Shown here in pieces: positions 34,412 through 46,900 of a stretch of 64,000 nt of DNA. A model generated the notes under the pieces. The model was not told the origin of the DNA. It was given only the letters and a program-made list of their open reading frames with translations, and did not search any database. Each line of letters opens with the position of its first letter. Within the stretch, counting starts at the first letter, position 1. The translations under genes and the position numbers were made by a program. Origin of the DNA: Nansenia antarctica (Eukaryota; Chordata; Actinopteri; Argentiniformes; Microstomatidae); NCBI GenBank assembly GCA_963989245.1, contig OZ022357.1, positions 25,505,253-25,569,252 on the forward strand. The letters are read 5' to 3'.

Positions 34412-34880
34412 TATATGGAGTTGGTTCCACTCTTCTGGGAAGACTTCCAGCTTCCACTCTTCTGGGAAGACTTTCTACTAGATTGTACAATAGGGGGTGC
34501 AGGGATTTTCTCCCATTCGTCCACAAGAGCCACAATTAATGAGGTTGGGCAACTGATGTTGGGTGAGAAAGACTGGCTCGCAGTCATTTACACTTCATCC
34601 CAAAGGTGTTCGATTCTGGTTGAGGTCAGAGCTCTGTGTGGGTTAGGGTTAGGGTTAGGGTTAGGCAGGGCAGTCTCCCAAACCAAACTCGGCAATCCAT
34701 GTCATTATGGACCTCATTGTGTACGGGGGCATTGTCATGCTGAAACCGGACAGGGCCTTCCCCAAACTGTTGCCACAAAGTGGGAAAATGGGCTTGGAAG
34801 GTATTTCTGGTTTGTCACGTGTGCTCCATTACAGCATTTATGATGACAGACAGGGTCTGGTGAAAGAGTCCTCAAGTAGG
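34412..34880 (-). mobile_element. Tc1/mariner relic containing TTAGGG repeats
   Basis: Contains the familiar fish Tc1 non-coding-strand text CACTCTTCTGGGAAGACTT...CATTATGGACCTC...GGGGCATTGTCATGCTGAAA...GGCCTTCCCCAAACTGTTGC. Four TTAGGG units are embedded at 34640-34665, and GCTTCCACTCTTCTGGGAAGA is locally duplicated. Compare the fuller relic at 40499. Confidence 0.8.
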
Positions 34881-35429
34881 GCAGTGTCATTATGATTATG
34901 AAAGATTATGAAAGTGCAGATTGTAAGCTTTAAAATGATGTGTCATACATTGAAAATAGTTGAAGAAGATATGCTTATTTGAATGTTGGTACAACTCAAA
35001 CCAAATAGCGGAGAAACTTGCTCTGAATCAAAACACACGCCAAACAGCTGCTAGTAGGCTAGCAGCTGAAAAGGAGCATCGCTACGAACATCTAACTGCC
35101 ACAAAGTCACACAGTTACCACATCACAACATGCTGATAGAACACCAACATGCTAAAAACACACAACTACACATAACTAGATGATCACACAGTCTTTGCTT
35201 TTGAACACGTCCTAAAACGTATGTTTGTTTAAAAGCCATGTATCACTTACCCAGTAGCCTACGGCAGACGATACAGTGAATCCAAATCACTAATTAGAAG
35301 TATTTAGTGATCCTAAAACTGTTGTTTGATATATCGAGTGGGCACTTCAACACTTAAACTTTCATAATATGCAAAATAGTAATATTTGAGAATTGTCAAC
35401 ATGCAACTCTTTTCCCCAGACCGTGTCAC

Positions 35430-36110
35430 TGACACATGTGTACAATCATAAGAGAGTTCTTAATGTCTAGTATTGATTCAAGGCTTGTGTTTGCCTTCGG
35501 AGTCTGTCTGCTATTGGTGTCTGTCAACACGAGGACCAAAGACACGTCAATGACAGTCAGGGAAGCCGGTATGAGGCTGAAATATCTGTGGGGAAAAAAA
35601 TCTATCAGAGACAAAACCTTAAACCTACCAAAAACAACAGTTCAGAGCATCATTACAAGGACAGAAAGCACTGGTGAGCTCTGACATCACAAACGGTCTG
35701 GTAGGTAAGCCAATGAAGACTTCTACAGTGGATGACAGAAGAACGCTCCTCACCATGATTAAGAAAACTCCCAGAACAGGAAAGACCTGAACGTGTCAGA
35801 GACTGAAGGAAGACTTCCCCAGCAGGAGTACAGAGGCTGCACTGCAAGGTGCTAGTGTACTAGTTAGCCACAGAAACAGGACGTACAGACTACAGTTTGT
35901 TCAACGGACACAAAAGAGTCTGCAGAGGTCTGGAAAAAGGTTCTGGCTCACTTGTCTTCATTGACGACGAAGTTCAAGAGTTTTTTCAGGGTCAAAAAGA
36001 AGTGGAAAGTTGTCGACTGGCCAAGCCAATCTCTCCAGGTTTAAATCCTCTAACAGGAGATTTATGGAAAAACAAATGACAACTGGAGATGTCTGCTGCA
36101 GTACAGGCCT
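35430..36110 (+). mobile_element. Tc1-like transposase relic
   Basis: Frame-broken coding text in the + sense: the start region has ACCAAAGACACGTCAATGAC, the middle reads KTSTVDDRRTLLTMIKKTPR and YRLQFVQRTQKSLQRSG, typical of the DNA-binding and early catalytic part of Tc1 transposases. Stops and frameshifts make it inactive. Confidence 0.65.
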
Positions 36111-36689
36111 GATAGAGCGTCACGAGAAAAGATACTCAGCATCTGGCGGGGTCAAGGGGTCACAGACTTCAGGTAGTTATTGCATTGTTGAGGAAATACT
36201 AAACACGACTGCTTCATTTGCACATTTCATAATTCTGTCCCGTCACTCTTTGAGTGTAGAGCCAAAAAGAATTCAGAGACAGCGACATAGGCATACTAAA
36301 ACCAACTTCTTCATAAGAAAGCATTAATTTAACAAGTCCATAGCATGTTTGTAGAAGAGGCGTGACACTGTCTAGAACAGAAAAACATACTACTACTTAT
36401 TTAGCTTGAATTAAAAACATGATGTTTCAGTCTCACAACCTTCGTCAGACCATAGTACGCCACGCCACGGCACATCCCACTGAAGGAGGAGAGCCACGGC
36501 ACCTAACTCAACTCCCACTTAACTCCCACTTAATTCCAGTGTCTTACCTTGGAGTTTAGGTCTGGAGCACTAGGACATGTGTGAGGTCTTTCATTAAGGT
36601 TTTTTCCCCCAACGGTGTCACTCAGTGTTCTCTGTAGTGAACCAACGGCTGCTGCAGACGCTGCGGTCTGGGGTGTGGGGATGACATGA
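36111..36689. other. Intergenic, no gene seen
   Basis: Plain sequence without recognised elements. Confidence 0.5.
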
Positions 36690-36716
36690 TTACATACAGT
36701 ACATACACACACACAC

Positions 36717-36770
<54 letters not shown>

Positions 36771-36795
36771 AGGTCTGGGGTGTGGGGATGACATG

Positions 36796-36862
<67 letters not shown>

Positions 36863-36887
36863 CTGGGGTGTGGGGATGACATGATTA

Positions 36888-36939
<52 letters not shown>

Positions 36940-36945
36940 TACACA
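36690..36945. repeat. Higher-order repeat of CA blocks and a unique 33-bp spacer
   Basis: Three (CA)n blocks are separated by nearly identical spacers AGGTCTGGGGTGTGGGGATG...ACATGATTACA; a fourth spacer precedes the array (about 36664-36692) and a fifth, diverged one ends it (about 36946-36966). Confidence 0.9.
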
Positions 36946-37561
36946 TGTCTGGGGTGTGGGAATGACAGTGTTGCAATTACAGTGTTGAGAAACAACTTAA
37001 TCCCCTGTAGCATAACCAGATGAAATCTTACCTTCAGTATGAACACAAACCTTCAGATCCTCTGGAATGTTTTTAGTTGCTGCTGCTGTATTTATGTATT
37101 TATTCTGAGAGAGAGCAGGCATGTCATCCCTGAAGGGCTACGGTCAGACAGCAATGGACACACAGATTCTACAACACTAGTTGTTAGCTAGTAACTAGCC
37201 AGCCACATGGAATGGTTTTGAAATGTACTTTCGATAGCAAACTCATCTGAAGTGGAGAAAGAATTCCTGTTTGTTGGTCATAATATGACCTATATGACAT
37301 AATTATGTCCCTTTGACTGTCTTATCCGTGGACACTCTTATCACCAAACTGTTGCTGTGTTTGTTCTTCTGTGTTTGCATTCTTGCAATTATCTTTTCTT
37401 GTAATGGATTATACCAAGAGTGTTTAGCCTATGACCTCACTTTTCTCCATGTAATAACCTGTTGCCTGGTTGCCTGGCTCCAGAGTGTAGTCGTCCCCTG
37501 ATGCTAATTCTAGACAGTTGAATGTAATCTCAGCAATACTACATTTGCACTGTCACTCCTC
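36946..37561. other. Intergenic, no gene seen
   Basis: No recognised elements. Confidence 0.5.
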
Positions 37562-37825
37562 GATTGTTGGGGCGGCTGTGGCGCAGGAGGTAGAGCCGCT
37601 GCCTAATGATCGCAAGGTCGGCAGATCGGCGGTTCGAGCCCCGGCTGGCCACATGTCGAAGTGTCCTTGGGCAAGACACTAAACCCCAAAATTGCTCCCA
37701 GTGAGCGGGGCCGGTCGGCGCCTTGCATGGTAGCTTGCAGCCATTGGTGTGTGAATGTGTGTGTGAATGGGTGAATGAGAGGCCGTTGTAAAGCGCTTTG
37801 GATAAAGGCATAGCTATATAAGTCA
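37562..37825 (+). mobile_element. tRNA-derived SINE
   Basis: A-box TGGCGCAGGAGGTAGAGC at about 37572 and B-box GGTTCGAGCCC at about 37632 form a polymerase III promoter in a tRNA-like head. The body contains TGTCGAAGTGTCCTTGGGCA and AGACACTAAACCCC, and the tail TTGTAAAGCGCTTTGGATAA. This is a fish SINE architecture with an L2-like tail. Confidence 0.85.
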
Positions 37826-37949
37826 GTCCATTTATGATGAGTGATGGGTATTGTGGTGTGAAATAGCAGCACTGTATGCCATACAGCGGGATCCATAAGT
37901 TAGCCAGCTAACCCTCCTACAGTAAGATGCATGGTTTTTAAATGATTTG

Positions 37950-38120
37950 ATTTATTAGAGTGAATGTATTATTTATTAGCATCAAAAGCATCAGCTACTC
38001 TTCCTGGGTTCCACACAAAACATATACAAGAAACCATCACAAAACATAAAACAAAGAAGAAAAACATCAACATACAGAACAACAAATGACAAAAACAAAA
38101 CGACCAGACCACCGGGAAGT
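37950..38120. repeat. Dispersed repeat, partner at 45266
   Basis: Shares CATCAGCTACTC(T/C)TCCTGGG, CACAAAACAT and ACAAGAAACCATCA with 45266-45400. A common fish interspersed repeat of uncertain class. Confidence 0.65.
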
Positions 38121-39925
38121 CATCTAGCTGTGATATGCTGTGTATACTAGGATCTGCCGGTCAACCAGATTGATTGATATTATTGATATCAATTCCCTTA
38201 TCGATTCCTAATAATTTTCTGTGTGGAAAACATTCAGGCCTACTCAGGTGTTCAGCGTCAAAGCAGCTGTTTCGTTATCTTGAGTCTCTGAACACAGTGT
38301 ATAACATTTGAACATAAATACATAAATAAATACAATACTTGAGCAGCTGTTGAATTACCTGCATACATACACACAGGTGTTTTTACAAGCAAGTGGGAGA
38401 TCATTTGTAAAACTGGAGTGGTCCTGTGTTGTGCTACGTTACACACCTCTGACTCCGAGTGTGATCCAAGTGGATACTACACACTGCTGCTGCTGAGGTC
38501 ACCACATACAGGTTATGTGCTTTGTATGAAGCTCAATCAGGTGTGTTGATGTTGAAAACTAGATGATCTGAATATTTTTAAATCAGGTTTAGACTTTAAT
38601 AAATAAATCTGAATCAAAAATACATATATTGAAAGTGTTATCAACACTCCCTATCAACATTCACACTCTCCTTTAAACATCATGTTCAAATAAAAAGACA
38701 ATGCACATGTTTAAGTACATGCTGTTTCAAGTATGCAGGCTCATTGCACTTCCTAGCAACACTGAAAGGAGAGACAAACACTACATAGCGCTAAGAAGCT
38801 TCACACGCTTTGCAGGCAGAGAACAGTCTTCACTTCTAGTAGCCAGATAGCATCCTCCTCTATACAGGGATATATTATGGCAAACTGTGGCTTTTTATTT
38901 CAATACAATATCTCAGACTCTATCTGCCCATAGGACTGAATAGAGAAGGATGCTATCCCGCTACACTTCAAGTCGTCTTTAACATGACACAATTGTGCCA
39001 CAGCCCAGAAGCAGACACAACTACCCTGTTTTTAATAAGCTCAACATGTTGAACAATTCACCTTATTAATCATTATCACAATCAGGTTATGTACTTGATT
39101 GGACTTTTCAGAAGAGCACAATGTTTCAGAACACTCCACAAAGCAATGACAGAATGGACAACGTTCTAGAACACAGTAGAATAGAATAGTCTTCTTCTCT
39201 ATAAGCCTGAGAACAGGGGTTTCAAAAGGGATGTGCATTATCATTATGATGTCACAGTTATCTTCAAAGGGGTGTTGTTCCGCTCCTTCTAGAACCTCCA
39301 TCTCCATTACACTGCTCAACACGGCACCCCGGCGTTTCTATGAATAGACCTTGGATCTATAACAAGTCTTCTTTTGGATCAATCCATTATTAATCTATAC
39401 GGTTCTAACAGTCAAAGCTACCAAGCTGCCAAGTCATCTCAACCCCACCCCACCACACCACACCACACTTCTGATAGCAACTGAATCAATGGATCCTGAT
39501 GCTACGTCTAAAATAACTGTTACAATACTGCTTCAGTGCAACCGCCATTACAGTAGTGATCTTTTAACACTAGAAGTATTTTTTTTTTAATATCTTTGCA
39601 CTCAATAACATTTCAGGACCCTCCTTTCATGACTTTACCTAGATATGTGCGTCCTACCACCCAGTATCCTTACATTTTCAAAATCACTTCAGGATAAGAT
39701 AGTATAAAGCTGTTTTTCTGTGTAGGAGGCAGGCAAAAAAAAAGAAGCACCCTCTAGTGATCTCTGTGTGTAAATAGCAGATTTACATTCTAAAAAGGGG
39801 GGTCTATTTGACCCCCAAGGCGGCTCTACTAGTAGGTAAAATAGGCACGGCTGTTGTAGTGTTAAAGCTGTTTGATTCACACCTGGCTGGAGGAACCACC
39901 AGAGGCAGCAGCAGCAGTAGCAGCA
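38121..39925. other. Downstream flank of phkg1, no other gene seen
   Basis: Probably contains the phkg1 3' UTR on the minus strand (TTTATT at about 38892 would be a distant AATAAA). No other coding signal is recognised. Confidence 0.4.
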
Positions 39926-42900
39926 CTACCATGTGTGCAGGGGAGAGTCCTCCGACTCGGCAGCGATGGACAGCAGGATGGCCTTGGGCGTGTTCTCAAA
40001 CAGCGCGGCTCTGTTCTGCGTCTGGCCCTTCTTCACCCAGTGGCCGTAGATCTTGAAGGCGCAGGCGTCGATCAGCTTGCGGATGGGCTTGACGGCGTAC
40101 GGGTCGCTCTTGATGACCTCCTTAGTGACGGGCTTGGCGCGCCGGTAGTTGCAGTAGATGCGCATAGTAGCGAGCACTGTCAAGGCGATGACCTGGGGAC
40201 GGCAAAGGGCGATGAATAATCAATAGTCGTTAACCTTTTGGGTTCTGTGGTTTTTGTGTTGTTGTTATGTGTTGTATTAGATGTGGTTTAGTTGGATATG
40301 CTGACCAGGGCTCATTTAGAAAAGGAGATTTCTAGTTTAATGGGACCTGGATACATAAGGATAAATGATGGATTTGAATGAAAGGTATGTGTGCATCTAG
40401 GTACTTCAACATTGTCCATGTCACTCATCATGATAGCCCTTGCAATTGTTTGCCTGATCGTTTCAGATTAACAATAAAAGCAGACCAGTTGAGGTACTCT
40501 ACATGGCCAAAAGTATGTGCACCCAACCATATCACCCATATGTGACACAGTCTGATCATTTGGTCTGCATGTCGGCATCCAATCAAAACCTTCTGACTTT
40601 TCTTTTGCGAAACATGGAACTACGTTTCAACGTTGTTGAGAATCACAACACAAACTCGCTAGTCAAGCCAAAATACTGCAACAACGCAATGGATTAATCC
40701 CCACTGCTACCTAGTTAACTACAACACTACTTTACATTGTCAGCAGGCTCACAAAACAAGCTGTGTTAGTTGACTAGCGATGTGTCGTTGATTTTCTACA
40801 ATGCGGAAGTGTACATTTTCACATTTCCGAAAAAAAGGTCAGATCATTACATGGGATCCCGACATGAGGACCAAAGCATCAGAATGTGTCACGTATGATG
40901 TGCTTGTTGAACATCTCATTCCAAAACCATGGTCAATAATATGGAGCTGGTTCCCTCTGTGCTGCTAAAACAGCCTCCACTCTTCTGGGATGGCGTTGGG
41001 AAGGTGTTTTCAATGGGGTTGAAGTCAGGGCTCTATGTAGGTCACTAAACCATGTCATTATGGACCTCGCTTTGTGCACTGGGGCATTGTCCTGCTGAAA
41101 CAGAAACAGGCCTTCCCCAAACTGTCGCCACAAAGTTGGAAGCGTACAATCCTCTAGAATGTCATTGTACGCTGTAGCATTACAATATCCCTTCACTGGA
41201 ACATAAGGGCCGAGCCCAAACTATGAAGAACAGCCCCAGACCAGAATTCCTCCTCCACCAAACTTTACAGTTGGCACTCTGCATAGGGCAGGTAGCGTTC
41301 TCCGCCAAACCCAGGTTTGGACAGACGATTTTTACGCGCTACACCCTTCAACACTCCCGTGGTGGTCCCGTTCTCTGAGGTTGTGTGGCCTTCCGCTTCC
41401 CAGCTGAGCTGTTATTAACAGCACTTAGCCACTTACGGTTTGAAATGTGGCAAACTGACTTGTTGGAAAGGAAAGGTGGCATCCTCTGACAGAGACACAT
41501 TGAAAGACACTGAGCTCTTCAGTACGACCCAGCTCTACTGCCATTGTTTGTCTGTACAGGTTCCATGGCTGTATGCTTGCTTTTATGCACTTGTTAGCAA
41601 TGGGAGTAACTGAAATAGCCAAATCCACTAATTAGAAGGAGTGTCCACATACTGTTGGCAGTGTGGTGTGTAATTACGGTAGCAGGAGGGAGAGAGGACT
41701 TGCTAACACACAGTCACAATCAAACAAAAGAGCGGGGGGGTCCAAAACCAGGTATGTATGTACGCAGAGCTGCCAAGTCTCATGCTTTGGCCGTGAGACA
41801 CACGCATTTCAACCAGTTCTCACACTCTCATGCCACACCTCAAATTTCTCACGCCGAGAAATAACAATTGTTTGCGGGACTTTTATTTTTGAAATTCCTT
41901 TAAATACCGCCATCGATTTATTGGACAGAGTAGTAGTAGAGAAAGACAGGAAGTAAGGAACTGAAGTAATGCCCTAACCCATGCCGACATAAAATGTTCA
42001 CAGTAGGCCATGGTGCTACACCACTGGACCCCCCCCCCCCCTCCCAGGCCACAAGTGTTCTGATTCTATTTCTGATTGTGATTAAGCCGGTCCAGTTCTG
42101 TCGTACCTTGAACTTCCTCAGGGGGCTGAAGTGCCGTACCTCCGCCACCACGTACTGCTGGAAGAACGGGTGGTTCAGGGCGTCGCCGGCCGTGTAGCGC
42201 TGCTCAGGGTTCACTACCAGCAGCCTGGAGATCTGAGGACAGCCGGCAGGAAGTCATGGATCAGCTCTGTGGCAGCGTGCAGCTTTCATAGCGAAAAATT
42301 GGAAATTAACTGTTTTTTCTGGGTGGGGCAGTCCCACTCATATTTTTCTTTTTATTGTGATAGAGACAGCATAGATTATGACAGGAAGGATGGGTGAGAG
42401 AGATAGAGAAGGGATGACATGCAGGATATGTCCGTGGCCGGAATCGAACCGGGAACCCTGCGGTTACATGGTCAACGCTTAACCCGCTACGCCACCTAAG
42501 CGCCCCCGGAAATGAACTCTGTTGGGGCAGGAAAGGGTTTCAGGGTTTCCTGTGTCTCACCAGGTCTTTCACCGTGTCGGAGCGGTCCTCCCACTCCGGA
42601 GAAGAGAAGTCGTAGTTCCCGGCCAGGATCATACGGAGCATCAGCATCTGTTTCCTGTGCCAGAACGGAGGGGAGCCGGCCAGCAGAGTGTACATGATCA
42701 CCCCAGAGCTCCACCTGGAGGCAGAACACAACATCACATGATCACCCCAGAGCTCCACCTGGAGGCAGAACACAACATCACATGATCACCCCAGAGCTCC
42801 ACCTGGAGGCAGAACATCACATGATCACCCCAGAGCTCCACCTGGAGGCAGAACACAACATGATCACCCCAGAGCTCCACCTGGAGGCAGAACACAACAT

Positions 42901-43919
42901 CACATGATCACCCCAGAGCTCCACCTGCAAGCAGAACACAACATCAGGACCGCATGTCACACTACAGAGCTGAGCTGAGCCAAGCCAAGTTGAGCTGTAC
43001 TGGACTGGTCAGTTGCTTAAACAGTGCTGGAATGTGCTATTATCTATTAACTAGTAACTATTATAACAACTGAGGGGGAACATCTCTGCAGTACCTGAAC
43101 ATCTACAAGTGCACTTGTGAAATCAGTTAAAATGTTTTATTGTACATGTTTAGTTGGTTTTACACTGTTGCAACTGAGCCTTAGTGCCTCCTGCCTAAAA
43201 TAAGCTTACTGTAACCTCACATTTCTGTAAAGCATTATTTTTTTGTTGATTTGTCCTTTAACAATGTTGATGGAACACCCCCCTGGTGTGTTGTGTTGCC
43301 TAGCATTCCTCTGACCTCAACAAGCTCACAGTGTTGATTCTCAAACAATATTTAAAACGTGTGTGCATGAATATAGCCTAAAATACATATTTGAGATAAT
43401 AGGGGATCTTTCATTGAGCTCTCCCTCTCCTGTCCTGTCCTGTCATATGTAGATTAAAGGTGTAACTAGAGCAGTAAAACATAAACGGACAACAAAACCA
43501 AAAGCCTAGTGAATCACATACGCAATGTAAACTCCAGCATATGGGGGCACATATCATAAAAGACTACATTTCCCAAGAGCCTTTGCATGAGTGTTGCAGA
43601 GGCACACAAGTGTGGGTGCTCACATGTCGACAGGAGTTCCGTATCCTTTGTGGTGGGGGTCCATGGAACACTCGATGATCTCTGGGGCCAGATACCCAGG
43701 GGTCCCACACACCTCTGAGTAGAGAAGGAATACAGGCTGTTGAATACCAGTTAGAATAACAGCCACAACATGAACGGAACATAAGTGGAACAGAAGTGGA
43801 TATTCTGTGCATTCTAAATTCAAATTCTGTAATTCTAAAGACATTAGTATCGAATCTGTAGAGATGATGTCTTGGAATACATTTTTACATGTACTGTATG
43901 TTGTGTGTATGTGTGTGCA

Positions 43920-43957
<38 letters not shown>

Positions 43958-46900
43958 CTTGCAATTAACAAGAAATTAACCTAATTATTGCAGCTTTAAA
44001 ATAAGAAATTATGAAATATGACAGAAAATACAATTCTTGCACGACCATCAAACCTGACTGAATCCCCCTGATTATCTGATCTCAAAGGTTTCTTGTAAGT
44101 TTCTCAACATTAAATGTTGAACATTAACCCTTATTAACAACAACTTATTAGCCATCAGTAATATTTATCAGAAGTGCATTCTTCTACTTTTTGTTTATTT
44201 GTTACACATTAATACTAAATAATACTAAATCAATAATACTATTTAGTAATTTAGTAATACTAAATCAATAGTAAAGCAGTTGAAAGTAATTCTTAAAATA
44301 TATTGGATCAATATTTTTTTTTAAACAGACTCTGTATGCTACGGAGCCCCCCTGGAGTCACATGGTAGAAAAAAATGTATTTGATGTGTGAATCCGTTCC
44401 CTCGGTTTAGTAATCCGTTCCCTCGGTTTAGTAATTTGTTAGGGTTAGGGTTAGGGTTAGGCCCTACGAGCCAGAACGATCGCAAGTATTCTAACCCTAA
44501 CCCTAACCCTAACCCTAATCCTTGCGATCGTTCTGGCTCTTTTCTACCATATGACCCCAGGGGGGGCTCCGTAGTATGCTTCTCTAGTGCCTCCCAAAAC
44601 AGTCACAGTGTTCCCCTTTAAAAGGTCAACCCAGCTCAGAAGGTGGCGGGAGCAGCCGTGTCCAGTTGCACCTTAACCTTTGCCAGCTGAGCTAACAGCG
44701 GCGCGCGGGGGGGACGGGGCGTGAAACCAGACACAGGGGCCTGGACTTACTAGAGAGGCTTACCCTGCGTAGCACTGACAGCTAGTGTTCACACAGGATT
44801 AAACTGACTGAACCTCTGGCAGTTCGTGACGTTAGAATTATAAGGTTCTATCTCCATTTTTGTAAAATTTAGTTTTTTACATAATCTGATCCATTAGGTG
44901 TTTATTAATGCCTGTGTGGTGTTATTTTTAAAATGTTGACCTTTTTTAGTTAGTAATTAATAAAATACAAAGGTTCCATCTCACAGAACATAATGGAATG
45001 TAAAAACTTTGACGCTCAATATCTCTGAACTGCCCTAAACGGAGATAGAACCTTATCATTCTAAACGGAGATAGAACCTTATCATTCTAAGCTCACGATA
45101 TGGCTATCAATATATACACTATTTGTATTATTATACCATTGTTATATTCATATAATAATGTTATATATCTATATCTATGTATATATACATATATTTATAT
45201 ACTTGTACTTTCGTAATAATTAACAATATTGTTGCTACAGTAATCACAGTGTTGCTACACTGGTATTTGATTAGATTTATTCGGATCCCCATTAGTTGAT
45301 GCAAAGCCTCAGCTACTCCTCCTGGGGTCACACAGAACATCTACAAGAAACCATCATAAATAAAACCTATAACAGAGAAGAACGACATGACGCTATGGTA
45401 TAAGGTTTGGTGTGTGTGTAAGACACGAATAAACGTGGATTTCATGCATTTCAAGTGGCATATTTGTAATCATGACGACTAGCCTGGTCTAAGAATGCAT
45501 TTCATCATGTTAATTCCCAGTATAGTGAAAATACCATCGCTCATCCGTGATCAGACTTAGCTGGGGTGCTGCAGCTGAAGAGTATCAAATAGAGTGCAAG
45601 AAAGCAGCATCTGCACACTCAAATCTGTGAAAAAACCCGATAAGGTTTGGCAACTTAATGTTACTTAAAGTTTTACCGATGTAACTGACCGTTGAGGGTC
45701 TTTCCAGGGTCCAGCTGCACAGAGAAGCCGAAGTCTGTCAGCTTGATGTTCATGTCGTCGTCCAGGAGGATGTTCTCAGGCTTCAGGTCCCGGTGGACGA
45801 TGTTCTGGTCGTGGAGGAACTTGACCACCTCCAGCAGCGCACGCATGATGTTCCTACAGGCCCACCAGAACACACCAGTCACTCATAACCCACATCACTC
45901 GCAAAACGATTCACTAAGAACCAACCGGTGTGTTATTCTTCATATTCAAATTATTCTGATGATTGGTGGAGGCTGGTGGAGGTAGAAATCGGAGGACAGG
46001 CTCATTGTAATGAATCGAATGGGAGAAGGTATGGTATTACATGTTTGATACTAGTCCTCATTCCATTCCAGGCATTACAATGAGCCTGTCCTCCGATTTC
46101 TACCTCCACTAACGTACATTGCTGCTAGGCACATCTCTCGTCATACTCGTTGGTCTCGTTGCAATGTTATTTAAGGCCTTTAAGTATCTCAAGAAGATGA
46201 ATGAATATAGAAATGAGAGGGTTAGGGTTATGACCTGGTTTCTTTCTCACTTAGAGTAACTTTTTCTGTGAGGTAGTCGAAAAGCTCTCCCCTCCTCATC
46301 CTGGGAAAGAAAGATATTGAAGTTATTGTTATGCACTAGTTACAATGTCAAGCTACATCTTAAACCTTTACATGATATCAGATACTAATGGAGCTACTTT
46401 ACTGATGGGAGTTAGGTTAGTAAAAGGTCAGAGAGTCCTGTGTCTCTCTGCTGTTTATCATCACTGTTCTAAATCACCCCTGAATCTAAACGTGAGACGG
46501 TCTGAAAAGGTCTGCATGTCGGCAATTCTAAGTTATTATTAGTGTAAGCTTGATGTAGTGTAAGCAAAGTAGATGGTTATTATCAGTTATTGTGTAAGCT
46601 TGATGTAGTTATACAAGTTATTATTAGTGTTATTGACATGTATAAGCAAAGATGTAACCCCTCCCTCCCCTCCTTTCCTGTTGTCTCGTGTCCCCCTCCC
46701 CCCATCTCTGTAATCTTGTTTTCAATCATTGTAAAGTGCTTTGAGTTGCATCCATGTACGAAAGGCGCTATATAAATACAGTTTCACTTCACAAATAATT
46801 AGGAAATTGTTGGCAACTTACAGGTCAAAAACCAGGAAGAAAAAGGCTTTGGACACATAGCAGTCTTTCAGTTGAACTGTAGAGAGACGCAAAGACCTGT

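Noticed and set aside
33947..34843. 298-codon frame crossing a GT microsatellite
   Set aside because: Cys/Val run from (GT)n fused to a Tc1 relic; no protein family.
40933..41196. Active Tc1 transposase
   Set aside because: Only the C-terminal part is open; the rest is broken by indels and a nested element.
42388..42507. True tRNA gene on the minus strand
   Set aside because: A and B boxes are present but no proper cloverleaf or acceptor stem; fits a SINE head.
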